Shown: positions 24,401-38,269, counted from the stretch's first letter. The stretch is DNA of 64,000 nt from Gerris lacustris (GCA_951217055.1 OX578286.1:41459437-41523436); one strand, 5' to 3'. Program-made: numbers and translations. The notes: generated from the letters alone by a model not told the origin.

Positions 24401-25359
24401 GAGAGATAGTTTAAATTTTTTCCATCTTGGTCAGTGTTTTCCTAAAAAAAAAAGTTTACAAAAATTAATTTGTGTTAACATCTTTTACAATGTTTCTTTT
24501 TTTTTTAAAAAAAAGAACTATTTCTAAATTGTTTTAAATAAATATGAGTTTTAATTTATTGATTCCGTAATATATTTTTATTTTTTATTATTATTACAAA
24601 TTATAATTATGTTTATATTATTATTATTTATTATAATAATTATTTTTATTTTATTAATTTTTAATTATTTATTGAATTATAATATTATTATTATTTATCT
24701 TTTATTTATTTTCTTCCCCCCCCCCCCAAAAAAAAAAACTCAAATACATATTTTATCATATTATAATGCGTAAAATTTACAATTATTATATAATATACAT
24801 TTATGTATAGAAATATAAATAATTTAAAACAAATATATTTTTTCTTAAATTGAAGGCTAGGCCAGGACAAAAAAAATTGGAATAATTTATTTGTAAATAA
24901 AAATAGAAAAAAAACAATTTATAAATGTGAATTTAATAATAATATGGAAAAAATTGATAATACTTTAATTAAAATCAAGAAATCTTAAAATTTAAACAAA
25001 TAAATAAACTAATAATAATTATTATGCTTATAACTTTATTTTATTTTTCAGTGAATCGTTTTAAATATGTGTCTCAATATAGCTTACCAAAAAAATATAT
25101 TTATTTTACGCTCCTATGGATAAAGTTTTTTCAGGAAAAGTAAAAAAACAAAAAAAAAAAACATTTAGGTGTTTTACTACTTTTAAATATTTTGAACTTT
25201 TTTAGGCACTCAGCTTAATTCTTTTATAATCTTTAATCTCACTAAATAATTGGTTTATCTGTGCTTTACATCCCTAAATCTGTAAAAGTTTAACTATGGA
25301 TACCTAAATCCATGAATATGTAACCATAGATCTGTAGAAATCAAACTATGGATCTATTA
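24401..25359. other. AT-rich region, no gene seen
   Basis: Poly-A/T and TTA microsatellite sequence with no coding signal. A 'CCATAGATC' motif is repeated loosely around 25,290-25,350 and again near 25,900-25,950, flanking the next element. Confidence 0.5.
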
Positions 25360-25891
25360 CTACGTTCACACATCGTTTTGAAAGCGTTTCGGATCCAATT
25401 CGTTTTCAAAACGATTCCCGTTCACACAACAAAAAATACAGGTGATCAAAATATTTGTTTTCGAAATTTCGTAACGGTGACGTCACGAGTAAAGCTTCTT
25501 TCTTGTTACCTAATATGTCCGCGAATTTTTACATTTTATTTACAAGTTATTAAAAGTTTTTACAGGTTCTTTATAGTATTAACTTTTGTTTAAAAATTAA
25601 AATTGTTTTCAATTATTTAAATTGTTTGCAGTTTAAAAAAAAGAAACGGAAGCTCAAGAAAGCTTAAAAGCTTCAAGAACTTAAAAAGTGGAAATGAGTA
25701 AAATAACCTGATATCTCGATCCCCTCCACGACCTGTTCATACAAGCGTTTTGAATTTCGATCCCCCGATCCGATCACGTATTTTTGGTGGAGCGGATCTA
25801 ACCCGATACGATCCGTCGATCTCCGTTCGTACAGCGTTTTGAACTAGCGGATTGTTTTCAAAACCGTTTCCAAAACGATGTGTGAACGTAG
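25360..25891. mobile_element. MITE with CTACGTTCACACATCGTTTTG ends
   Basis: Perfect terminal inverted repeats (CTACGTTCACACATCGTTTT and complement) are flanked by TA. Sub-terminal GATCCGATC and GTTTTGAAA motifs recur. It has a G/C content above its surroundings and no transposase. Its end design is similar to the Harbinger-like elements at 34,896 and 60,873. Confidence 0.75.
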
Positions 25892-26292
25892 TATATATAT
25901 ATCCATAGAAATTGAACTATGGATCTATAAAAAACTGAACTATGGATCCATAGATCCGGATTTGCTCAATTTTCAGTGGTGGGATGTTATTTGTCCGTTC
26001 TACTATTTTATTATTATTTTTTATTATTAATATTTCAATTTTTTTTAAGATTAAAAATTTAAGCATTATCCAAGTTTTACATTGAGAAAAGAAAAATCTA
26101 TTAAAATAAATTCAATTTTTTTTTAACTTATAACAATACTTTTTTCCCATTTATGAGTTAAAATTTGCAGAAAAAATTTCGAAATTGAAAAATAAATTCT
26201 AATAAAAAAATTGGGAGCAGAAAAATAATAAAAGAGATTTTTTTACAAATTAACATTTAGTCATAAAATAAATATGAACATATATTGAAATA

Positions 26293-26740
26293 CAGTAGGA
26301 AGCCATCTTTATCCGGATACAGTTTAATGACTACAAGTTTAAATGGTCGCTCAGCTGGTGGTTTTAACTAGTCGCTATGCTGGGGGCTATACCTGGTCGC
26401 TGAGCTAGGAATCCTTATATGTCACCCTTATCATCGAGCTTTGTCACCTAGTATATAAATGATAAAAGGTCTCCTTATCATAGTTTTGTTAAGATATCTG
26501 TCGACACCTTTCGGTAGCAGTTGAACAATTGACAAATTGCTGTCCACTTTACTGCATGAGATTTTGCTGCTCAGGATACTGCATGGCATATTGCTGTACA
26601 GGGTACTGCAATGTTTCAAAAGTATTTCTCTATTTTTACTAGCTAGTTACAAGAAAGATTTGGTTTAATGGGCCATTTTATTATCCTGTATGGGTTTGGT
26701 CTATAGGACTATAGGTGTGCGGTGAAGAGAGGTTCCACTG
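26293..26740. mobile_element. pogo-like MITE (CAGTAGGAAGCC...GGTTCCACTG)
   Basis: The left end CAGTAGGAAGCCATCTTTAT and right end GAGAGGTTCCACTG are imperfectly inverted and flanked by TA. The interior has a GGTCGCTNAGCTGG-type repeat. It is degenerate and non-coding. Confidence 0.55.
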
Positions 26741-27454
26741 TATATTGTATATAAAGTTCAATATTTTTAAAATAAATATTGTCACTTATAAATTTACCTA
26801 AGTAAATTCATGGTTTAATTTATTTATTTATTTTTGTCATACAATGTTTAGTATTCCAATTTAATAATAAATAAAAATTAATTTCCAAAATGTTATTAAT
26901 TTGACACAAATAAAACTTTTTTTTTTTATAATTAATTTTAGAAATTTATAGTTTCAAAAGAAATTGGAAAACAAATAAAAATAATAATAATGTAAAAATT
27001 TTTAAAAAAATCCCTCAAATTAAAAAATAAATAAATAAATAAATAAATAAATACTTTATGCTCAAATAGGTCCAACTAGGGTAATTTTAACAAAAAATAA
27101 AATTTGGGTCCACTGCCTCTACTGATTGCCTTTTTCGTATCAAATTTAAAAAAAAAATATAATAATTATTTGATGAATTATCCAGGCGGTGAAATTTTGC
27201 CTTCAAAATATTTTTAAATATAATTGTTTTTTTCTCATGAAAACAAAAAAATTGATTTATTAAACAATATTATTATTAAATTTTAATATTTATTTTTTAA
27301 AGAAATGTTGGTTTTTATTTATTACTGATTTTTAAATGTCTGTTTTATTTATTTATAAGGTGAATGTCTGTTTTAATATTTATTATTACAATATTTTTAA
27401 TACTTCAAAGCTTTTTTGTACCCACAATTTTTCAAACTACCATATTTTATATTT
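26741..27454. other. AT-rich region, no gene seen
   Basis: Includes an (AAAT)n tract near 27,025-27,050. No coding or repeat signal beyond simple sequence. Confidence 0.5.
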
Positions 27455-27690
27455 TACGATTTTGGTAGTATTCATACTAAAGAACGATTAAATTTAATTT
27501 AAATCAAGTTATAATTATTATTAACTACGGGAAACAGACAGAGAAAAATACACTCCAGCGCCGGGATTTGAAGCACGGGCCTCTATATATAGAGGCCCGT
27601 GGTTCAAATCCCGGCGCTGGAGTGTATTTTTCTCTGTCTGTTTCCCGTAGTTAATAATAATTATAACTTGATTTAAAATACCATATTTTA
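27455..27690. mobile_element. tRNA-foldback element, copy 1 (palindromic form)
   Basis: From 27,501 to 27,677 this is an almost perfect 177-bp palindrome centred on CTATATATAG. Each arm contains, from outside in, TTATTAACTACGGGAAACAG, AGAGAAAAATACACTCCAGC and the 3' half of a tRNA-like sequence (anticodon-stem end, T-arm GTGGTTCAAATCCC, acceptor GCGCTGGA). Flank TTTTGGTAGTATTCATACT is shared with copies 2 and 3. No full cloverleaf is present in this copy. Confidence 0.8.
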
Positions 27691-28376
27691 TAAAGCTCAA
27701 TACCATCAAATTATAAGGTTGAATTTGAAGTGTTATCGTAAATCCTCCTTTTGAAACATTTTCGGTTAAAGAAGAAGATTATTTTAAATTTCTCATAACT
27801 ACATTAACTTTCATACTATTATAACATTTTGACAAAACTTATTACATGTTATATGTCATTTTATTATAACAAGACATAAAAAAGACAAATCGAAGCCAAA
27901 AAAAAAAAATTAAAAAAAGTTAAATGTAACACAAATATGTGTAAAATTTTCCTTCATTACTGTCCAAGTGTAGTCTTCGCAGACCCCCCTCTGCAATTGT
28001 GGTTTAAAGCTCCATTTAAGCCAATATGTTTTTAATTGTGGTCTTGAATCTGTCTATGTACTATTACATCTCACAATTTTTACGAAAAAAAAAACAACAA
28101 AAAAAAACATTTAATTCAGACATTTAAAAATTCAGTTTTAAATGAAACGCTTTTCTAAACTTGTTAAATTCCCCCATATTCTATCATTTTTTTAAAATTA
28201 TTTGACATTTATCAATTTTTATTTTTATTTTATTTATTATTATTATTGTTATTTAGAACATAAAAAGAAGAGACAAAATAAATATTATTAAAAAAATTAC
28301 ATATTTGTGTAGTAAGTAAAAACAAAATGTTTGAACGAACATTTATCATTGAATAAAATATCAAAATTAAATTATC

Positions 28377-28381
<5 letters not shown>

Positions 28382-28450
<69 letters not shown>
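28382..28450. repeat. (TA)n microsatellite
   Basis: An uninterrupted TA dinucleotide run of about 68 bp. Confidence 0.95.
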
Positions 28451-28452
<2 letters not shown>

Positions 28453-28885
28453 AAATAAATACATTTTATTTATGTACAAGATTTTTTTTTTTTTTTTAAA
28501 TATAAAGAAATTTATTGCAACTTAAAAATAAAATGCTTATGTATTAAATGTGTATAAATAAAATAAAAAATAAAATTGTTTCAGGGAAGAATTTAAAAAA
28601 AAAATTGGTGGAAAAAGAAAAATTAATTTTAATTTGTTGTGAAAAAAAAATTTATTAAAAGCTCTGATTTATAATATATATGTTTAAATTTAAAATTGTT
28701 AGTAATATAGCGAGAAAAATTATATATCTATATAAATATATTATAAAAATCTAATATTAAGTGAATTTGTTCTCAAAAAAAATTAAATTGAAAAATATAA
28801 TTATAAAATTGTAAATAGATAAATTATAATTACAATATTAATTAAGTGTTAAGTGAGATATAATTACTAAAGAAAAGAAAGCTCT

Positions 28886-28990
<105 letters not shown>

Positions 28991-29351
28991 TGTTTATTGA
29001 AAGAAAATTTAAAAAATATATATGTATAAATCACAAAACTTAAAATGAATAAATATTAATAGTATTACAGATAAGTAGGGTGAATGGATCATTTTGTTTA
29101 TTTTTTTTTTACTGCTTGTTTGAGTGTGTGATAGATTAGTATAGGAGGGAGGGATCAGCTACTCTACACATTTTATTAAGTGTAAATAATGTCGATATTA
29201 GATTTAAATGAAAAAAAAAAAAAACACTTGAAGATCAGTTATGGTTATTTTTATTCCTGATGATGTTTCTTCGGCTAATCATATTGTTAGATTTATTTCG
29301 GTTTGTGTTTCCTTGGTTGCAGTGGCGTAGGAGTAGGGCCTCAAATTGCCA

Positions 29352-29856
29352 AAAATGTTGATTGAATGATTACTAACTTACTTAATCGCGATTTCTTATA
29401 CTGTAAAGTGTAGAGGTAGAGGTTTGAGAAAGATAAAAATGTTGATTGAGTGATTACTAACTTGCTTAATCGCGATTTCTTATACTGTAAAGTGTAGAGG
29501 TAGAGGTTTGAGAAAGATAAAAATGTTGATTGAGTGATTACTAACTTGCTTAATCGCGATTTCTTATACTGTAAAGTGTAGAGGTAGAGGTTTGAGAAAG
29601 ATAAAAATGTTGATTGAGTGATTACTAACTTGCTTAATCGCGATTTCTTATACTGTAAAGTGTAGAGGTAGAGGTTTGAGAAAGATAAAAATGTTGATTG
29701 AGTGATTACTAACTTGCTTAATCGCGATTTCTTATAATGTAAAGTGTAGAGGTAGAGGTTTGAGAAAGATAAAAATGTTGATTGAGTGATTACTAACTTG
29801 CTTAATCGCGATTTCTTATACTGTAAGGTGTTGAGGCAGAGGTTTGAAAAGAGGAA
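29352..29856. repeat. Tandem array, 84-bp unit
   Basis: About six nearly identical copies of AAAAATGTTGATTGAGTGAT / TACTAACTTGCTTAATCGCG / ATTTCTTATACTGTAAAGTG / TAGAGGTAGAGGTTTGAGAA / AGAT. Low divergence indicates recent expansion. It begins just inside a CAGTGGCGTAGGAGTAGGGC sequence (29,327) resembling a hAT element end. A matching but diverged end occurs at 30,309-30,397, so the array may have grown inside a transposon. Confidence 0.85.
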
Positions 29857-30150
29857 AAATGTTGAAGCTTTTCTCGGAGGTTTTGTTGTCTGATGAGATC
29901 TCTTTTGGTTTGTCCATCTCCATTCTTAAGATACCGGTCTTCTGAAGTATTAACCAACATACATGAGGCCCATAATGTTGTCATTTGTATGAAATGATAA
30001 GGGGCCATGGTATCTCATATAGAAGGCAGTTGGTTGTCGTTTGACGTATCAATGAAGTTAAACACTGTTGGGCCTGGTCACAATTTGGATGGGTGACCAC
30101 AGAACTGTGGTCACTTCATGTATGAGATGTGTTATCAACTACATATATAT
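29857..30150 (+). mobile_element. 5S rRNA-derived SINE-like segment, copy b
   Basis: Positions about 30,052-30,105 read GAAGTTAAACACTGTTGGGC / CTGGTCACAATTTGGATGGG / TGACCACAG. They follow the 5S rRNA internal promoter and downstream helix with a few changes. The upstream and downstream parts do not match 5S. It is not a functional 5S gene. Confidence 0.55.
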
Positions 30151-32020
30151 GTAGTTGAATAAGCCCTTTAGGTGTTGTGCCACAGTGATAGTTAGTTACA
30201 CTGACACAATTAAGACATTTTAATTTTCGAGAAAAAAAAAACAAAACTTCTTCAAATGCTTCTGCCACCTAAAGTGAACTTAAGACGCAAAAAATCTACT
30301 GATCTTCAGCAGTGGTGTAGGAGCAGGGCCCTTTTTCATGTTGGCCCTCACATTTAAGTTACGAGCAGTTTTTCAAACAACCAGCTACGCCACTCTAGAT
30401 TTACAAACCTGACAATATCGTTACCGGGACAAACAGTATCAGTCGAATAAAACCATAATTGATATGAAAAAGTACAAGCTGCACAATATTAAATTTAGTG
30501 GTTTCTATAGAAATTTAATGAAACTTACCTTAAAAACTCTTAAAGTATAATTTATTTGTTAATAAAAATAACAAAATGTAAAGTACAGACCGTAAATCAC
30601 AGAAAATCCTAGTATTTCACGGTACACCTACATTTATTTAAATAGAAAAAAAAACGCTCAAAAAATCCCTCTTTTTCAACATTTATTTTAATTTTTTAAA
30701 TTTATCATAATATATAATTTGTTTGTTAAAAATGTATATACAAGATTACCATTGTAATTTTATTTTAATATTTTAAAAGGAAGTAGTATTTTTAGTTTTT
30801 AAAATTTTACTTTTATCGTGAATTTTTTCACATTAAAATGATCTTATTGCCCTTTTTATCTTAAAACTATCAATATTTATTATATTTAAATATATAATAA
30901 ATGCTGTATAAAGAAAACAAATATATATATATTATAGTATTTTTTAAAAAAAAGAAAAAGATATATATAAATAAATAATTAAAATAAATAAAACATATAA
31001 ATATATATTTTTGGTGTAATTAAATTTTATTTTCCAACTCCAAAAAAACATTTTTAAAAAAACATTTAGAAATATATAAATATATATATTTTGGAGTTAG
31101 GAAAATGAAAATATATAAATAAAAAATAAACAAAAAAAAAAGATTTTTAAAAAAATATATATATATTAAATAAATAGACTGTCACCATATTTGTGCCCCC
31201 TTAAATTAATGTAAAGAGATTGGAGAAAAATATTAAATTTGGATAGAATATTATATATAGATGTACACACAAAACTCACCTTAAATGTAAAATGTTATTG
31301 AGTAAGAGATACCTGTAATGATTTTTTTTTAAATAGGTTTTTTTATTTTTTGATTTTCTTAAAACCGAATATTTGCAAGAAATAAGTTAAATGTGAAGAT
31401 GTAAAATTTAAAAAAAAGGGTATAATTTTTACAGTTTATTGTTAAATAAAATTTTAATAATTGAAAATTTGATTAGTTTTAGTCAATTCTTATAATATTA
31501 TGAGAATTATTGGGGAGTTATTCTTGGTTAACACTATTAATTGCTTTAGATCTTGTTAATTCCTTAGGCGGAACATAGGGTGTCTATATGATTCCTCCGT
31601 TACCCTCTAACCCAGGCAATCTGCAATCTAGTTTCACATCTTGCAAATAACTAGCGTCTCCTTGTCTATGGTACTTTTCTAAATTTACCTGGGCTGACCA
31701 GGTGGGTGAAATTCCTGGGGCTCCATTCTAGGACCTCTTTGTGACGTTCACTGCTTACCTATATGTAGTGGTGGACTCCACTGCTTTGCATATTAAGGAA
31801 GAGTCTTCCTTTTTACTGGTCTTATATTAAGTTAAGGTAAGCTTTGTAAGTTTCATCGCACATTTCCGTTTCCCCAATTTTGAACCACTTCCCGTGATTC
31901 AATCTTCCCCAAATTTTGCACATAGGAACAACTATGGTGAAGAATACACAAACCAAAAAAAAAAAAGTTGAAAATAAGACCAGTTTTGAAAAATTGCATT
32001 TTTATATTAATTATTTCATA
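30151..32020. other. AT-rich region; possible hAT end remnant
   Basis: CAGTGGTGTAGGAGCAGGGC at 30,309 and AGCTACGCCACTCTAG near 30,382-30,397 look like paired hAT-type ends. The rest is simple AT-rich sequence to 31,480, then a more balanced stretch at 31,500-31,900 with no recognisable coding sequence. Confidence 0.4.
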
Positions 32021-32662
32021 TACGAGGTGCTACCCAAAAATTCCCGAACTCTTCTAACTACTGTAGTGCATCGATTTGCCGCTAGGCTTCGGAACTAGTA
32101 GGTCTCCAAAATCAAACTATGCGTGAAAAAATTCTCTGAGACCGTCAACAATCAATTCATGACATCTGACATCCTTTGGACTTATTACAGATGTTATGAA
32201 TTGATTGTCGACGGTCTTGGAGAATTGTTTCACGCACAGTTTGGATGTTTTGGTCGTTGATTCCAGTTGAAGGACGCCCAGAGCGCTCATCGTCTTCCAC
32301 AATCGTCCTTCCATTCTTGAACCTCTTAAACCATTCAAAGGCTTAAGTTTTTCCCATGACTTCATCACCAAATGCTTCTCGAAGCATATGGTGAATTTCA
32401 GTCGCCGTTTTCCCGAGCTTGAAAAAAAAAATTGATGCAAATTCTTGCTCTTTCGAATTGCTCATTACACTATCGCAGAACACAACTAACAGTAACTCAG
32501 ATATCATTTCACTGAGAAGGCAAAAAAATGCAAAAAACTGTGAAAATGATAGGAGGGGTTTTGGAGACGTACTAGTTCCGAAACCTAGCGGCAAATCGAT
32601 GCTCTACAGTAGTTTGAAGAGTTATACACAGAGTTCGGGATCTGTTGGGTAGCACCTCGTAT
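32021..32662 (-). mobile_element. Defective mariner element with transposase N-terminal remnant
   Basis: Inverted ends TACGAGGTGCTACCCAAAAA and GGGTAGCACCTCGTA with TA flanks mark a mariner. On the minus strand the transposase start is recognisable: FKLGKTATEIHHMLREAFGD with its helix-turn-helix part, then after a frameshift FEWFKRFKNGRTIVEDDERS and GRPSTGINDQNIQTVRE. The catalytic DDD domain is absent. A stretch of the DNA encoding the QDRRQS... part is followed by an inverted copy of itself (about 32,108-32,215), forming an internal hairpin. The element is inactive. Confidence 0.88.
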
Positions 32663-32703
32663 ACTTAATATGATTATAAATCAGCATAGCCAATTGGCTT
32701 AAG

Positions 32704-33035
32704 CAGCGGTTCTCAACCTTTCTCAACCCACGTACCCCTTTTTTGTATAATTAACTGTGGGTACCCCCTACAAACAACCCTTTATTTTTATAAATACTTT
32801 TTATATTAGGTGAAGTGTTGTTTAACTACTGCTAATATTGCTACATCATAGAAACAGCTGTAAATAGGTAATTTTAATTTCAAACAAGATTTTTTAATTG
32901 ATATTTTACTAAAAAAAAAATTTATTTATTAGACAGAAAAGTAAACAAAAAACCTTTTTTCTAAAATACCGCGTACTCCCTACACATTTTTGCGTACCCC
33001 TAAGGGGTACGCGTACCACAGTTTGAGAACCACTG
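32704..33035. mobile_element. hAT-type MITE with 8-bp duplication
   Basis: The ends CAGCGGTTCTCAACC and TTTGAGAACCACTG follow the CAGNGGTTCTCAA pattern of hAT elements. The flanks GGCTTAAG (32,696-32,703) and GGCTAAAG (33,036-33,043) form an 8-bp duplication with one mismatch. GCGTACCCC repeats lie inside each end. It is non-coding. Confidence 0.88.
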
Positions 33036-33043
33036 GGCTAAAG

Positions 33044-34600
33044 TATTTACAACTCAAACGTTATCAAAATCAAAACACCGACATTGTGATGATTCAAACC
33101 ACAGAGAGGTAAGATGCGTTTTACACTGATTGTATTAAGTGGATGTGTAAACTGGCTGAACCTTCTCCCATCCCTATCTTAACATAATAATGTGTAGATC
33201 AGGGTGTACCCCAAATTCTGTAATGGAACCCACCTACATGGTCTATGCTCTGGGATTAGAAAAATAAAATGGGACATCTTTGTATCAGATCTTAACTACT
33301 CACCCAAAAATCATAAAAGTCAATATTTATCATAAACCACTTTCAACCACTAAAATTGATCATTAGTTTTAATCTGTCAATAAATTTTGGTTAGTATATT
33401 TTAACAATAAACTAATAAAGTTTGCTCTAACAAATATATTCAAGTTTGTGTAATATCTTGCGTTCTTTTTGTTTTGTCACATTAATTTTGTTTATTTATT
33501 ATTATTATTTTATTTAATCAGGAAAAAATTTATTTTAAAGTAAATGGATACATTAATTATATAACTTTTTTTTCAAAACAGAAAGATTTATTAAATATTT
33601 TACTTGTTCTTTGTTTACTGTTGATAAAAGAAAAATATTATATTTTTTCATGTATTTTTAACAAAAAAAAGAGTTGTGGTATAAAGAAGAAGAATGTGGG
33701 AAATATATATTTTTTTGTTGTTAATTTTTAAAAAAGAAATTAAAATTTAAAAAAATAAATATATAAAAATTAAAAAAAAATATATGTATAAGTAAAAGTT
33801 GTTTTTAATATTGATGTTTACTTAAATTTTTTTTTCTGCATGTAGAATTAAAAATAAAAATATAGTTAAATATTTAATTATGTTTAAGAGTAAATTAAAA
33901 TTGATGTTACACTAAAAAGAATAAGATTCCCTATAAATGTTTCCCAAATATTTTTTTTTTTTGTAGTACACGTTTAGTCAGTCGAATATATTTTTTTTTG
34001 TAGTACACGTTTAGTCAGTCAAATTTTTATTTTTTTTACATGTCTGCACCTAAAGGATACTATGAAGGTTTTTATTTTTATTTTTTTTGGAATTTTTAAA
34101 ACAATAATAAATAAAGTTAAAAAAAAAAAAATATTGTTGTTAATATTAAGCCCTACGTTGGGTGCCAATTATTGTGTCATTATTTTTAAAAAAAAAAAAA
34201 ATAAATAAAATTCTGCTTTTATTATATTTTAGTAATTGTTTTAGATATTAGCTAGTATAGATTAATTATATAGTTTATTATGATTTGTATAATTGTCTTC
34301 AGGATGCCATATTGTTCAATTTTATTATGATTTTTTTTATAATTTAAGTACAATTTTTGGACATTTTTTGGGCCACCATTTAATTTTTGTTATGTTTTTA
34401 TAAACTGCTATTTGAGCTTTTACAATTGATTTATACCCTTCTTTCAGGCTTTTTTTTTTTTTTTACAATTATCAACTTTTTTCTAACTAAGCTATTTTTG
34501 ACAAGATTTAGTGGAATTCACTTTTAGTGCATAAAACTCAATAGACAAAATTGAACAGTATATTGTCAAGAATAAAACAAAAAACACACTTAATATGCCT
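33044..34600. other. AT-rich region, no gene seen
   Basis: Simple AT-rich sequence. A short direct duplication around TTTTTTTTTGTAGTACACGT / TTAGTCAGTC lies near 33,950-34,020. No coding signal. Confidence 0.5.
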
Positions 34601-34609
34601 AAGTACCAT

Positions 34610-34895
34610 GCTTGAAACCACAGTTGGCTACCTTTATCCAAGAAGCATTTCAATATTGTCTGGGTTTTACAGATGATTCTTACTTATTCCATGGGACTAC
34701 AGGTCAGGGTTCTTGCCTCTCAAGCAAATGCCTTCCATCTTTCTCTGTCTTGTGCCATCTATCTCTAACTTTGACCTCCTACAATCCTCTGGTCCTTTCC
34801 CACCTTGTCTTTCCATCTACTATGGTCTGTCGATTCTTTTTTTTCCGTCTGTTTTCCTTCCATTATCCATTCTTCCGATAGTCCAGACCATTGTA
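34610..34895 (-). pseudogene. Probable LINE reverse-transcriptase tail remnant (part 1)
   Basis: On the minus strand broken frames read KTRWE ... VKVRDRWHKTERDGRHLLER. This is like the 3' end of RTE/CR1-type LINE ORFs, where an 'RW..D' run precedes the stop. The following segment beyond the inserted element (35,744-35,950) reads SYGDSNKLWVFKRRIRTD, like the more upstream 'LYGSETW.L' block. Frames are broken by stops. Identification is tentative. Confidence 0.35.
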
Positions 34896-35743
34896 GGGTA
34901 ATGACACACGGAGCGGTTTTGACCGAAGCGTTTATCGAGAGAAAAGTCGAGTCGGTGAGTCGTCAATAGGGTTTGTATTGTGGTGACAGACGTAGCAGTA
35001 CGCGCAGCCAGTCAATTTTGGAACCGCGGCGTTGGGTGGAAGAGACGGCTCTATGAATCAGTTTTAAAAACAACAGTCGTATAGTAGTCACGTATTATTG
35101 CATGAGCCCTGCCACGGTCGTTTTTTCAGGCGGTATTTCAAGCGTTCGCTCTTAAAATTTTTTAGTGTTTACACCAAGTAATTCATCAAAAGTGACTGTG
35201 GACATTCGCGTAAAATTAAAAAATTCCTCTTCATGTTGCCTCAGTTCAGAGAACAAATTATTAAAGTGCCCTTTTTCCATTCTTCCTTTCACTATCGGGT
35301 GAACCCACATCCTCCGGATTTTGTTTGCTTTTCCAGCGGTAATATAACAGTGACAACAGTAGTACTTCTTCCTCTCTCTTCGTTTCATTATCACTCTTCA
35401 TATTATCACTAGTAAATTTCCTTTTTTTTAAATTAATAAAAGTAAAAAAAATTAATGTAATAAAGTAAATAAATTAGTATTTATTTTTAATTGCTCTTAA
35501 CCATTCTTATCACTCACTGCAAAGTATTGTTCTAAAATCTGAGAACTTTACCGTATGAAAGACAAAATCAGAATGAACTATCTTTTGACTATCTGAAATT
35601 AAAAACACTGAAGCCTTTGAGATAAAGGAATTGCGAACTGACTCAATAAACACTTATGAAAACGCTGTGTCTGTCATCTGCGATAAAACCCGCTAAACCC
35701 GCGATAAACGCTTCGGTCAAAACCGCTCCGTGTGTCATTACCC
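34896..35743. mobile_element. PIF/Harbinger-derived element, 848 bp
   Basis: Long terminal inverted repeats begin GGGTAATGACACACGGAGCG and continue through TTTTGACCGAAGCGTTTATC. The right end is their complement. It splits a probable LINE remnant. A transposase fragment inside it (35,152-35,394, minus strand) ties the structure to PIF/Harbinger. Confidence 0.85.
35152..35394 (-). pseudogene. Harbinger (HARBI1-like) transposase N-terminal fragment
   Basis: The 80-codon frame contains KANKIRRMWVHPIVKGRMEK, then GHFNNLFSELRQHEEEFFNF and RMSTVTFDELLG. This is the 'R+WVHP ... G.F..L...LR....FF.. RMS..TFD.LL' signature at the start of PIF/Harbinger nucleases and HARBI1-like proteins. It ends within the element after about 80 residues, and no DDE catalytic domain follows. 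It cannot encode an active transposase. Confidence 0.8.
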
Positions 35744-35950
35744 TTATCCTTCCTGCTTTCACAAATCTTAATGTATCTTGATGCTACAAAATCTCTTCTA
35801 TCTCCTAGTTTCTTCCGATTCTCCAATTGTCCTCAAACACCATAATCTGTCCTTATTCTTCTCTTGAAGACCCATAGTTTGTTACTGTCTCCATATGATA
35901 GAGAACAGTATACTACTGACCTAGCTAGAGTTTTATATCATCTTAACTTA
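35744..35950 (-). pseudogene. Probable LINE reverse-transcriptase tail remnant (part 2)
   Basis: Minus-strand broken translation includes SYGDSNKLWVFKRRIRTD, similar to the 'YG...W.L...' block of LINE ORFs. With 34,610-34,895 it would form one fragment interrupted by the Harbinger element. Tentative. Confidence 0.3.
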
Positions 35951-35998
35951 GTAACTCTTCGATGATGATTAACCAAAGTTCTTTAAAATAATCTTTAA

Positions 35999-36248
35999 CC
36001 CATTCAATGCGTAATCCAATTCACGAACCTACCTTAGTTACTGTATATATCTAAACGATTTTAAACGTTAATTTAAAAAAAAAAAGTTTGGATCCACTGT
36101 GGATACAAACGTGAGCGGGCCTGACGGAGCCTTGCAAGATGGTTCTACTCGAGGCACGGAGAATAGAGCTACAGAGGGCTGAAAGGGAGGGCTTGGATCC
36201 ACCCGCCAGGCGCGTTAGCACGGCATGGATCCACCCGCATTGAATGGG
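35999..36248. mobile_element. TTAA-flanked MITE (piggyBac-like)
   Basis: The terminal inverted repeats CCCATTCAATGCG and CGCATTGAATGGG are bounded on both sides by TTAA (35,995-35,998 and 36,249-36,252), the target of piggyBac elements. The interior is GC-rich, with three GGATCCAC repeats. No transposase. Confidence 0.85.
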
Positions 36249-36252
36249 TTAA

Positions 36253-38260
<2,008 letters not shown>

Positions 38261-38269
38261 TATATTTTG

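Noticed and set aside
27501..27677. Functional tRNA gene in the palindromic element
   Set aside because: Only the 3' half of a tRNA-like sequence is present, twice in inverted orientation. No D-arm or complete cloverleaf exists.
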